DNA of 11,780 nucleotides from Neptuniibacter sp. (lineage in GTDB: Bacteria > Pseudomonadota > Gammaproteobacteria > Pseudomonadales > Balneatricaceae). Shown here piece after piece: positions 1 through 6,575 of the stretch (position 1 is its first letter; each line of letters starts with the position of its first letter). The stretch is from assembly GCA_030149405.1 (NCBI GenBank), contig JASBRM010000003.1, forward strand, positions 1-11,780, in the 5' to 3' direction. Under the pieces are notes generated by a model, which was not told the DNA's origin, made no database searches, and was given only the letters and a program-made list of their open reading frames with translations. Both the position numbers and the translations under genes were made by a program.

Positions 1-1087
1 CAATGGTTTCGTCTGGTCTGTGGAAATCTTCATGCATACGATGCTTTGAGCGCTTGGTGGAAGGGTGGTTTTCCTCACCTATGCAAATTCTGGCCATGGC
101 GGCCACAGCTTCAGTCGGGTAATCTCCTGCTGCTGTTTCTGCCGACAACATTACGGCGTCTGTGCAATCCAGAACCGCGTTTGCTACATCGGAGACCTCA
201 GCTCTGGTGGGCATAGGACTGTTTATCATGGATTCCATCATCTGGGTTGCGGTGATTACAACCGTATTCAGTGTACGTGCCCGTGAGATGATGTGCTTTT
301 GGACGCCGACCAGCTCAGCATCGCCGATTTCAACAGCCAGGTCTCCTCGTGCCACCATTACTGCTTCTGAGGCTTCAATGATGCCGTCGAGAATTGCTGG
401 GTCTGCAACAGTCTCTGCTCTTTCAATTTTGGCTACCAGTCCGGCTGTGGAGCTGGTGGCTTCAAGAAGAGAGCGAGCTTCGTGCATATCTTCTGCGTCT
501 CTTGGGAAGGATACTGCCAGATAATCGACTCCGATCTCTGCGGCTACCTTGATATCCAACTTGTCTTTTTCGGTCAGCGCTTTGGCTGAAAGGCCACCGC
601 CAAGGCGGTTGATACCTTTGTTATTGGATAGCCAGCCTCCAACTTTGACGACGGTATCCAGTTTGTCTGCGTGGGTTTCAGTTACCTGCAGAACAATTCG
701 TCCATCGTCCAGTAGCAGTATGTCATCAACTTTGGCGTCCGTGATCAGTGCTTTGTAGTCAATGCCGACCTGGTGTTTGTCTCCAGCATCATTGGCCAGG
801 GTGGAGTCCAGAATAAAGTTGTCACCAGTATCTAAATGGACTTTCTGATCTCTAAAGCGGGCTATTCTGATTTTAGGGCCTTGTAGGTCTCCAAGAATTG
901 CAACAAAACGGCCGTGTTTTTTGGAAAGTTGGCGAACCAGTTTAGCTCTTTCCTGGTGATCCTTTGCTTCTCCGTGGGAGAAGTTGAGGCGCACAACGTC
1001 TGCTCCGGCAAGGATGAGTTTCTCTATCTGTTCTTCGCTGCTTGTGGCTGGCCCAAGAGTGGCAATGATTTTTGTGCGTCTCAACAT
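1..1087 (-). CDS. pykA: Pyruvate kinase, PykA type (3' end outside window)
   Basis: Catalyses the last step of glycolysis, phosphoenolpyruvate plus ADP to pyruvate plus ATP, in the cytoplasm. The frame stays open from an ATG at 1087 to the left edge, giving 362 codons of an enzyme usually about 480 residues long, so roughly the last quarter is missing. Visible family motifs, in order: N-terminal [13 protein letters not shown], the substrate-site [37 protein letters not shown], the catalytic-lysine segment [20 protein letters not shown], and [10 protein letters not shown] followed by [15 protein letters not shown]. The sequence follows E. coli PykA closely from memory, including the GGGLS segment, which favours PykA over PykF. 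One small variation is [10 protein letters not shown] where many enzymes have Gly for Cys. It lies 13 bp downstream of gap on the same strand and is almost certainly cotranscribed and translationally coupled with it. Confidence 0.96.
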   Translation of the reverse strand, partial: MLRRTKIIATLGPATSSEEQIEKLILAGADVVRLNFSHGEAKDHQERAKLVRQLSKKHGRFVAILGDLQGPKIRIARFRDQKVHLDTGDNFILDSTLANDAGDKHQVGIDYKALITDAKVDDILLLDDGRIVLQVTETHADKLDTVVKVGGWLSNNKGINRLGGGLSAKALTEKDKLDIKVAAEIGVDYLAVSFPRDAEDMHEARSLLEATSSTAGLVAKIERAETVADPAILDGIIEASEAVMVARGDLAVEIGDAELVGVQKHIISRARTLNTVVITATQMMESMINSPMPTRAEVSDVANAVLDCTDAVMLSAETAAGDYPTEAVAAMARICIGEENHPSTKRSKHRMHEDFHRPDETI

Positions 1088-1096
1088 CTTTTGGGA

Positions 1097-1103
1097 CTCC
1101 TTA
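1097..1103 (-). promoter_or_regulatory. pykA ribosome binding site overlapping the gap stop codon
   Basis: On the minus strand the sequence TAAGGAG lies 9 nt upstream of the pykA ATG at 1087. Its first three bases are the gap stop codon (TAA, 1103–1101). A ribosome ending gap therefore stops on the pykA Shine-Dalgarno site, the usual arrangement for translational coupling. Confidence 0.8.
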
Positions 1104-2105
1104 GGTAGGTGCATTCATCAATGCAAGGGTGTTATCCAGCATTCTGTTGGAGAAGCCCCACTCGTTGTCGTACCAGGACATTACTTTGACCAGGCGACCA
1201 GACACCTTGGTTTGTGAAGCGTCAAATACGGAAGAGAGTGGGTTGTGGTTAAAGTCACTTGATACAAGAGGTAGCTCGTTATAGCCCAATACAGGTGAAT
1301 TGCCTGCGGCGCTCTCAAGAAGTTGATTAACCTCTGCGACGCTTGTTTCTTTCTCTGCAATAAAGCTCAGATCAACCAGTGAAACATTGATGGTTGGAAC
1401 GCGTACCGCCATGCCGTCAAATTTGCCTGCCAGCTCTGGTAGGACTAGTCCTACGGCAGCTGCTGCACCGGTTTTTGTTGGAATCATAGACTGAGTTGCT
1501 GAGCGGGCGCGGTACAGGTCAGAGTGATACACGTCTGATAGGTTTTGATCATTGGTATAAGCGTGAATTGTTGTCATCAAGCCGCTTTCAATGCCGATGT
1601 TGTTCTGTAGAACTTGAGCTACAGGAGCCAGGCAGTTGGTTGTGCAGGATGCATTTGAGATCACTTCGTGGGATTGGCGGAGTTCCTGGTGGTTTACGCC
1701 AAACACTACGGTTGCATCAACGTCTTTACCTGGTGCGGAAATAATAACTTTTTGGGCGCCTGAGGTTAGGTGTTGTGCAGCTTTTTCACGGGTTGTGAAT
1801 AGACCGGTGCATTCATAAACCACATCTACCTCAAGCTCTTTCCAGGGTAGTTCTGCTGGATTACGGATGGCACTAATTGAGATCTCATCACCTTCGACCA
1901 GAATGCTTTCATTGCTATGGCTGACTTCACCGGGAAATTGTCCGTGCACGGTGTCGTATTTGAATAAGTGGGCGTTTATGGCGGCATCGCCTAGATCGTT
2001 AATGGCAACTACCTGGATTTCTGAGCGGTAGTTATTTTCATAAAGTGCTCGTAGAACATTACGTCCAATACGTCCAAAACCGTTGATGGCGACACGAATA
2101 GGCAT
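1101..2105 (-). CDS. gap: Glyceraldehyde-3-phosphate dehydrogenase, class I
   Basis: Oxidises and phosphorylates glyceraldehyde 3-phosphate to 1,3-bisphosphoglycerate in glycolysis, or runs in reverse for gluconeogenesis. The 334-residue length is normal for the family. The NAD-binding Rossmann motif INGFGRIGR is at residues 7–15, with an acidic residue in VAINDL (about 33–38), as in NAD-dependent enzymes. The active-site segment [12 protein letters not shown] carries the catalytic cysteine at 154, and the partner histidine is at 181 in [10 protein letters not shown]. The C-terminus has the conserved [12 protein letters not shown]. The sequence resembles the Pseudomonas Gap-1 enzyme most closely. 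E. coli Epd (erythrose-4-phosphate dehydrogenase) is a related alternative, but the TNCLAP and MIPTKTGAA segments fit true GAPDH better. The start at 2105 is preceded by GAGGT on the minus strand. It is followed directly by pykA. Confidence 0.96.
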   Translation of the reverse strand: MPIRVAINGFGRIGRNVLRALYENNYRSEIQVVAINDLGDAAINAHLFKYDTVHGQFPGEVSHSNESILVEGDEISISAIRNPAELPWKELEVDVVYECTGLFTTREKAAQHLTSGAQKVIISAPGKDVDATVVFGVNHQELRQSHEVISNASCTTNCLAPVAQVLQNNIGIESGLMTTIHAYTNDQNLSDVYHSDLYRARSATQSMIPTKTGAAAAVGLVLPELAGKFDGMAVRVPTINVSLVDLSFIAEKETSVAEVNQLLESAAGNSPVLGYNELPLVSSDFNHNPLSSVFDASQTKVSGRLVKVMSWYDNEWGFSNRMLDNTLALMNAPT

Positions 2106-2261
2106 GAATTTGACCTCGGTATTTAATAATTTTATTTTTAATATTACATAAATTAAATCACATTGAGCTAAAAATAAAGTTAAATTTCCGTAATATTACT
2201 ATCTTTCATCATGCGCAATTGTCTTGTGTTTATTATTTATGTCTTAAATTTTTATATCTGG
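2106..2261 (-). promoter_or_regulatory. AT-rich gap promoter region
   Basis: This 156-bp spacer between mgsA and gap is strikingly AT-rich and must carry any separate gap promoter. A perfect 10-bp palindrome, GTAATATTAC, is at 2190–2199. On the minus strand TTGCGC lies 17 bp before TATTAC, a weak sigma-70 match that overlaps the palindrome. No convincing HexR-type site or intrinsic terminator for mgsA was found. Promoter placement is tentative. Confidence 0.35.
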
Positions 2262-2732
2262 TCAGTTAGGAAGGGTGTTGAGGCGCTTGGATAAATAGGC
2301 ATCGTAATCTGGAATGGAGATTGTGTGTTCAGTGTCTATCAAGGGTGAACTGAGCATAAAGTCAGCAGTGGTTCGGTTGCAGGCTACAGCAACATTCCAG
2401 GCAGCAGCTACACGAAGAAGGGCTTTTACGTCTGGATCGTGTGGCATTGGTTCAAACGGATCCCAGAAAAAAACGATCATGTCTATTTTTTGCTCGGTTA
2501 GTAGAGCGCCTATTTGCTGATCCCCACCTAATGGGCCGCTGATAAGTTTGGTGATAGGGGTTTTGAGTTCCTGTTCCAGTAGGTGGCCTGTTGTGCCAGT
2601 TGCAAATAATTTGTGTTTTTTAATGATGTCGAAATTGTTCTGGCACCATGACAGCATCTCAAGCTTCATGTTGTCGTGCGCGATGAGTGCGATTCTTTTC
2701 TGTTTTGGAATTGTTATTAGCTTGGTTTCCAT
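2262..2732 (-). CDS. mgsA: Methylglyoxal synthase
   Basis: Converts dihydroxyacetone phosphate to methylglyoxal and inorganic phosphate, a glycolytic bypass used when sugar phosphates build up and phosphate is low. It is 156 residues, compared with about 152 in E. coli. The catalytic residues fall at the same numbers as in the E. coli enzyme: His19 and Asp20 in LIAHDNMK, the catalytic Asp71 in SGPLGGDQQIGA, and His98 in FEPMPHDPDVKAL. The phosphate-site segment ATGTTG (44–49) is also present. The ATG at 2732 has a strong Shine-Dalgarno GGAGGA at 2745–2740. It sits between gap and the LacI-family gene on the same strand, with more than 100 bp on each side, so it may have its own promoter. Its place beside gap fits a role in relieving triose-phosphate overflow. 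Confidence 0.96.
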   Translation of the reverse strand: METKLITIPKQKRIALIAHDNMKLEMLSWCQNNFDIIKKHKLFATGTTGHLLEQELKTPITKLISGPLGGDQQIGALLTEQKIDMIVFFWDPFEPMPHDPDVKALLRVAAAWNVAVACNRTTADFMLSSPLIDTEHTISIPDYDAYLSKRLNTLPN

Positions 2733-2792
2733 GCGTACTTCCTCCGAGTTGTAACTAAAGGTTTTTCAGTCCGGAGAGTGGGGGCTGTGCAG

Positions 2793-2804
2793 TGAAATGT
2801 TTCA
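2793..2804. promoter_or_regulatory. TGAAATGTTTCA palindrome upstream of mgsA
   Basis: An inverted repeat of TGAAA and TTTCA around a central TG, about 60 bp upstream of the mgsA start. It resembles the generic LacI-family operator layout (TGAAA-N2-TTTCA), but its centre is not CG and it differs from the four CGGTTG sites further right. It could be an operator or chance. Confidence 0.3.
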
Positions 2805-2848
2805 TTTACGTTTTTGTGATTGATCATCTCTGCACTCATATTCTGCGG

Positions 2849-3880
2849 TTAAAAGCGTGAGGAGTTTCTAATAACCAGATAGGTAGGAATCATTTCGCTT
2901 TCTGTATCTCTTCCTTCTATGAGGTCAAACAGTTTCTCGACGAGCTTTTGTCCCGCAATCTTACAATCCTGACTGATGGAACTAAGTGAAGGGGTCATAT
3001 ATTCCGATGAGGAAATATTATCGTAACCAACAATGCTCATTTCATCTGGTACTTTTATGTCGCGGCTTCTAAGTGCCTGTATAGTCCGATTGGCGAGCAT
3101 ATCGCTCGCAGCAAAAAGTCCATCTATGTTGGTTTTGTTTTTGGTAAGGCTTGAGATAGTTTTGAAACCACCGTCATGAGCATTTTCAGGGCAGTCAATC
3201 AGGGTCACTTTGGCTTCAGGGTCTTTATCGAGCGCGGTGTCTCTAAAACCTGCATAACGAAGCATGCTTTCAGGACAGCCGGTGTTGCCAAGAAAAGCCA
3301 AATGTTTTCTTCCGGTACTGATCAGATGTTCAGCTGTCAGTTTGCCACCAAGATAATTATCGGAGCCCACCGAAATATAATTCTGCTCTGGGATGGATGC
3401 GCCCCATACCACAAGGTTGCGATAATCGAGGGCTATTTCATTCAATATATCGTGATAGATGTTCTGACCAAGAACAATAACGCCATCAACACTTCTTGTT
3501 TCAACAAACTCTCTCAACCAGGAGGGATCGCGGTTTGAGTGTTTAGCAAAGAGCAATTCATGTCCTCGCTTTTCCAGTTCATCAGCTAATACCCCTAGCA
3601 TTTCGAGAATAAAGGGGTTGGTCGCTGGTAGCTCTCCCTGTTCGGTGGAGGGCATAGGAACAAGGACACCGATAGTTAATGTTTCACGTTTTCGGAAGTT
3701 TCGTGCTCGGGCGTCCATTCGATAGCCGTGTTCTTTAGCTAATGCCTTTATTCGGTCGCGAGTCTCCTGTGTTACCAGTTCGCTGTCTGATAACGCACGT
3801 GACACAGTTGACTTGGATACGCCTGCAATGCGGGCAAGATCTGACATTTTCATAAATTTTTCCGAAACGGCTGCCGTCAT
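2849..3880 (-). CDS. LacI-family transcriptional regulator
   Basis: A sugar-responsive DNA-binding repressor by family. The N-terminal helix-turn-helix is clear: MSDLARIAGVSKSTVSRAL, residues 12–30. It is followed by a hinge helix around 53–63 (YRMDARARNFR), where Phe62 occupies the place of the usual minor-groove leucine. Residues about 68–340 form the periplasmic-binding-protein-like effector domain, with LTIGVLVPMP, DGVIVLGQNI, ISVGSDNYLGGKLTAEHLI, DGLFAASDMLANRTIQAL and VPDEMSIVGYDN. The 343 residues from the ATG at 3880 are normal in length. An internal ATG at 3853 (residue 10) has a GGAA six bases upstream and leaves the usual short lead before the helix-turn-helix, so a 334-residue product is quite possible. 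The gene is divergent from the TonB-dependent receptor gene, with four LacI-type palindromes between them, making that receptor the probable target. The effector cannot be read from sequence. Confidence 0.92.
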   Translation of the reverse strand: MTAAVSEKFMKMSDLARIAGVSKSTVSRALSDSELVTQETRDRIKALAKEHGYRMDARARNFRKRETLTIGVLVPMPSTEQGELPATNPFILEMLGVLADELEKRGHELLFAKHSNRDPSWLREFVETRSVDGVIVLGQNIYHDILNEIALDYRNLVVWGASIPEQNYISVGSDNYLGGKLTAEHLISTGRKHLAFLGNTGCPESMLRYAGFRDTALDKDPEAKVTLIDCPENAHDGGFKTISSLTKNKTNIDGLFAASDMLANRTIQALRSRDIKVPDEMSIVGYDNISSSEYMTPSLSSISQDCKIAGQKLVEKLFDLIEGRDTESEMIPTYLVIRNSSRF

Positions 3881-4010
3881 TCAAAGGCGGCATTGTAAAT
3901 TGCAATGACTCATTAAAGGAATGTTTATCGCTCTGAATTTAACTTCAGTCGAGTGTTTTATCCCTCTTTAGTATGAGCCTTTCTTGATATTACATTCAGG
4001 TATTGGTTTG

Positions 4011-4024
4011 TGCAACCGGTTGTA
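4011..4024 (+). promoter_or_regulatory. LacI-type operator 1
   Basis: TGCAACCGGTTGTA, a 14-bp palindrome with one mismatch between its arms and a central CG, as in LacI-family operators. It lies just upstream of the proposed receptor −35 region, where a repressor could block or stabilise looping. Assignment to the adjacent LacI protein is inferred. Confidence 0.75.
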
Positions 4025-4033
4025 TTTTTTATT

Positions 4034-4047
4034 TGCAATCGGTTGCA
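4034..4047 (+). promoter_or_regulatory. LacI-type operator 2
   Basis: TGCAATCGGTTGCA, palindromic except for one position. It starts 23 bp after operator 1 and overlaps the proposed −35 hexamer at 4043–4048, so occupancy should exclude RNA polymerase. Confidence 0.8.
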
Positions 4048-4071
4048 TGTGGATGAAATCGGTTGTATATT
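4043..4071 (+). promoter_or_regulatory. Candidate sigma-70 promoter of the receptor gene
   Basis: The −10 is TATATT at 4066–4071 (5 of 6 to consensus) and the −35 is TTGCAT at 4043–4048 (only TTG fits), separated by 17 bp. The weak −35 overlaps operator 2, and operators 3 and 4 fall in the spacer and at the start point. This suits a repressor-controlled promoter. It is predicted from sequence only. Confidence 0.5.
4054..4067 (+). promoter_or_regulatory. LacI-type operator 3
   Basis: TGAAATCGGTTGTA, the least symmetric of the four but with an identical CGGTTG right half. It starts 20 bp after operator 2, lies in the promoter spacer and touches the proposed −10. Confidence 0.7.
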
Positions 4072-4075
4072 GCAA

Positions 4076-4089
4076 TGAAACCGGTTGCA
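4076..4089 (+). promoter_or_regulatory. LacI-type operator 4
   Basis: TGAAACCGGTTGCA, palindromic except for one position. It starts 22 bp after operator 3 and covers the expected transcription start, about 7 bp after the proposed −10. Confidence 0.8.
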
Positions 4090-4232
4090 TTGGTTGTTGT
4101 GTTATCGGTCTTATGGCTGAGCTATCTCGATGGCCTGCCTTCTTAAAAATAATAATTTTAGACAGAAAAGGGGTGAGGGTTTCTTCTCTGCGTTAAGCGC
4201 AAATGAAGGGGGTCACACGCCGCCAAAAATTT

Positions 4233-4237
4233 GGAGA
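4233..4237 (+). promoter_or_regulatory. Ribosome binding site fixing the receptor start
   Basis: GGAGA lies 9 nt before the ATG at 4247, and that ATG opens a normal signal peptide. It rules out the longer in-frame extension that begins at 4130. Confidence 0.75.
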
Positions 4238-4246
4238 TACATACAG

Positions 4247-6496
4247 ATGACTCGGATTAATGGCTTTGGCATAAGTATTCTTGCTGCTGCAATATCAGCA
4301 GTGAATATGGGCTATGCTGTTGCAGCCGAAGGCCCGGCTGCTGATGAGGAAGTAATTGTGACTGGTGTTGCTCAGCCAACAACCAAGTTGAGTTCAACCA
4401 ACTCTGTTACAGCGCTTCCGGCTAGTGATATTGAGAACTTTGCACCACGTTCTACCGCTGAGATTTTTAGGAATCTCCCTGGCGTACAGGCTGAGGCAAC
4501 CGGTGGTGATGCAAACGCAAATATTAAAGTACGTGGTCTTCCTATCAGTGCGGGTGGTGCACGTTATCTTTCAATTCAAGAAGATAGTACACCGTCATTG
4601 TTGATTGGTGATATGGAGTTCGCAACTTCTGACAGTTTCTTGCGTTTTGATAACAATGTGCGCTCCGTTCAAGCAATTCGTGGTGGTGCGGGTTCTACCC
4701 AGGCACCTAACTCACCGGGCGGTATCATTAACTTTATTTCTAATGACGGTTCTGATGAAGGCGGTTCTGTCGCTTACACTACCGGTCTTGATTACGACTC
4801 TAATCGAGTTGATTTTGATTATGGTAAGCCTCTGGAAGATGGTTGGAAATACCATGTAGGTGGCTTTGTTCGTCACGGTGAAGGCCCTCGTGATGTTCCA
4901 GATGACATCGAAAAAGGCTATCAGATCAAAGCGAATGCAACCAAAGATCTTGAAAATGGTTTTGTAAGATTCCACTTTAAGCGCCTGGATGACAACGTGC
5001 CAACTTACCTCCCGGTTCCAGCTGTTGCAGATGGCAATGGTGGTTTCAAAGAGGTAGGCGTTCCTTTTGGTGATGGTTCTCTTTATCTTCAGGGTAATGA
5101 TGTTCTTAATCGTGAAGGTGGCCGTGAATCAACCAGTCTGACAAATGGTTTCTCCTCTGAAGTAACAACACTGGGCTTTGAGGGTGAGCTGGATATCAAC
5201 GATACAACGTCGTTTGGCTTCCTGCATAAAATGAATCAGATCTCAGGTCAGTTTGTTTCTCCTTTCCCTGCAGAAGTCTATACCGATGGTGACGGTGATA
5301 CCGCAGCTCGAATTCACTACTTCAATACCAAGCTGGACAGCCTGGATAATATGTTTACAGATCTCAATATCAAAAAAGAGTTTGAGACTGTGTCTGTAAA
5401 AGCAGGTGTTTTCCGTGGTGTTCAGGATTACGACGCTCAGTGGGGCTGGAATACTTACTTTGTTAAATTGGACGGCGCTTTAACTCCTACAACAGGTCCG
5501 GCAGCTGAGCCAAGCTTTGTCGCGGGTCATTCACTATGGGGTGATTGCTGTTCGCGCACCTATGATATTGAAATAGAAAATATCGCTCCTTATATCTCTT
5601 TGACGGGCGATATTGGTGAAAATCTGACCTGGGATGCAAGTCTTCGTCGTGACTTCTGGAAAGTAGACGGTACTTATGCGTTCTCCGGTCCTGCCGATGC
5701 AGATGGTTATCTTACTTACGGTAATGCTAGCCCTGTTGACTATGATCTTTCGTACACATCTTGGTCTTTGGGTGCTAACTACGCACTGACTGAAAACTCT
5801 GCTCTGTTCGGTAGTATCTCCGAAGGTGGTAGTGCGACAGCTCCTTCCCGTATTACTGGTAGCTTGCTGGCTAACGGTGACCTGAATGCAGAAAAATCTG
5901 GCTACAGTACAGTTGAACAGATTGAGGTTGGTTATAAGTACCGCGGCGATAACGGTTCAATCTATGTGACCCTGTTTAATGCCGAGACTCAGGAAGCGGG
6001 TGGCTTTGAGGTAACTACTCAGACAGTTATCGAGAACTCATACGATTCCAAGGGTATTGAGGTTGAAGGTGAGTATGACTTCGGTAACGGCTTTGCTGTT
6101 GCAGGTGGTTTCACTTACACGGATGCAGAGATTACAGAATCTAATGTGGCGGCCAACGTTGGGAACACGCCTCGCCGTCAAGCTGACTTTATTTACAATA
6201 TCACACCGTCCTACACAAACGACAAGCACAATGTTGGTCTGAATATTGTGGGTACTGATGATACCTACATTCAGGACAGCAACGAAGCTAAGTTCGATGG
6301 TTATGTCGTTACTAACCTGTTCTGGAACTATGACTTCGGTCAGGACATGTCTCTTAGTCTGAATGTGAACAACCTGTTTGATGAAGAGGGTTTCTCTGAA
6401 GGTGAAGAGGGTGGTCCATTCGCTGCAGGTGATTTCGTTCGTATCCGTCCGATCAACGGTCGTACTGCATCACTGACTTTACGTCACTTCTTCTGA
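4247..6496 (+). CDS. TonB-dependent outer-membrane receptor, likely carbohydrate uptake
   Basis: A 749-residue gated beta-barrel importer of the outer membrane, powered by TonB. Residues 1–27 form a Sec signal peptide, with cleavage likely near AVAA. A TonB-box-like segment EEVIVTG is at 34–40. The plug domain (about 50–165) includes IFRNLPGVQ, VRGLPISAGG, IQAIRGG-like VQAIRGGAGS and SPGGIINFIS. The rest is barrel, ending in SLTLRHFF with the terminal aromatic residue expected for barrel assembly. The NVNNLFDEEGF motif near the end is typical of the family. Its only two cysteines are adjacent, at 434–435, in what looks like an extracellular loop. No carboxypeptidase-like extension is present, so this is not a SusC-type protein. 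The LacI-type operators upstream suggest a sugar-derived inducer, but the substrate is not identifiable; a siderophore or vitamin role is not excluded. The energising genes follow directly. Confidence 0.93.
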   Translation: MTRINGFGISILAAAISAVNMGYAVAAEGPAADEEVIVTGVAQPTTKLSSTNSVTALPASDIENFAPRSTAEIFRNLPGVQAEATGGDANANIKVRGLPISAGGARYLSIQEDSTPSLLIGDMEFATSDSFLRFDNNVRSVQAIRGGAGSTQAPNSPGGIINFISNDGSDEGGSVAYTTGLDYDSNRVDFDYGKPLEDGWKYHVGGFVRHGEGPRDVPDDIEKGYQIKANATKDLENGFVRFHFKRLDDNVPTYLPVPAVADGNGGFKEVGVPFGDGSLYLQGNDVLNREGGRESTSLTNGFSSEVTTLGFEGELDINDTTSFGFLHKMNQISGQFVSPFPAEVYTDGDGDTAARIHYFNTKLDSLDNMFTDLNIKKEFETVSVKAGVFRGVQDYDAQWGWNTYFVKLDGALTPTTGPAAEPSFVAGHSLWGDCCSRTYDIEIENIAPYISLTGDIGENLTWDASLRRDFWKVDGTYAFSGPADADGYLTYGNASPVDYDLSYTSWSLGANYALTENSALFGSISEGGSATAPSRITGSLLANGDLNAEKSGYSTVEQIEVGYKYRGDNGSIYVTLFNAETQEAGGFEVTTQTVIENSYDSKGIEVEGEYDFGNGFAVAGGFTYTDAEITESNVAANVGNTPRRQADFIYNITPSYTNDKHNVGLNIVGTDDTYIQDSNEAKFDGYVVTNLFWNYDFGQDMSLSLNVNNLFDEEGFSEGEEGGPFAAGDFVRIRPINGRTASLTLRHFF

Positions 6497-6506
6497 TGCT
6501 CCCTTA

Positions 6507-6544
6507 GCCTGTCTCTCCACCCCTTCGGAGGGGCAGGCCCTTTT
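6507..6544 (+). terminator. Rho-independent terminator after the receptor gene
   Basis: Arms 6507–6518 and 6527–6538 form a 12-bp stem (ten Watson-Crick and two G·U pairs) around an 8-base loop, followed by CCTTTT. An alternative fold uses a shorter CCCC/GGGG inner stem. It begins 10 bp after the stop codon. The U-tract is only four bases, so some readthrough into the downstream genes is likely. Confidence 0.8.
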
Positions 6545-6575
6545 CGAAATACCGGTTAAATAAAGGTTACAAAAA

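Larger units (their letters stand above)
3881..4246. promoter_or_regulatory. Divergent regulatory region, LacI gene and receptor gene
   Basis: This 366-bp non-coding stretch separates the two divergent genes. The half nearer the LacI gene (3881–4010) shows only an imperfect CTGAA/TTCAG inverted repeat at 3933–3948 and no promoter I would defend. Positions 4011–4089 hold four phased operator-like palindromes and the likely receptor promoter. Positions 4090–4246 would be the receptor mRNA leader, with a good ribosome binding site at its end. A reading frame in phase with the receptor extends back to 4130, but its residues are not signal-peptide-like and it lacks a ribosome binding site, so I treat it as untranslated. 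Confidence 0.75.

Noticed and set aside
65..1217. Several plus-strand open frames over pykA and gap
   Set aside because: They are antisense shadows of the strongly conserved minus-strand genes, with no ribosome binding site or recognisable protein.
2141..2165. Possible HexR site upstream of gap
   Set aside because: The minus strand has TGTGATTTAATTTAT, which fits only the left half of the HexR consensus as I recall it; the right half is lost.
3933..3948. CTGAA/TTCAG inverted repeat upstream of the LacI gene
   Set aside because: Short arms with a 6-base AT spacer in AT-rich DNA; no link to the operator family or a defined promoter.
4130..4246. In-frame N-terminal extension of the receptor (39 residues)
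   Set aside because: No ribosome binding site precedes it, its residues are not signal-like, and the ATG at 4247 has GGAGA and opens a normal signal peptide.
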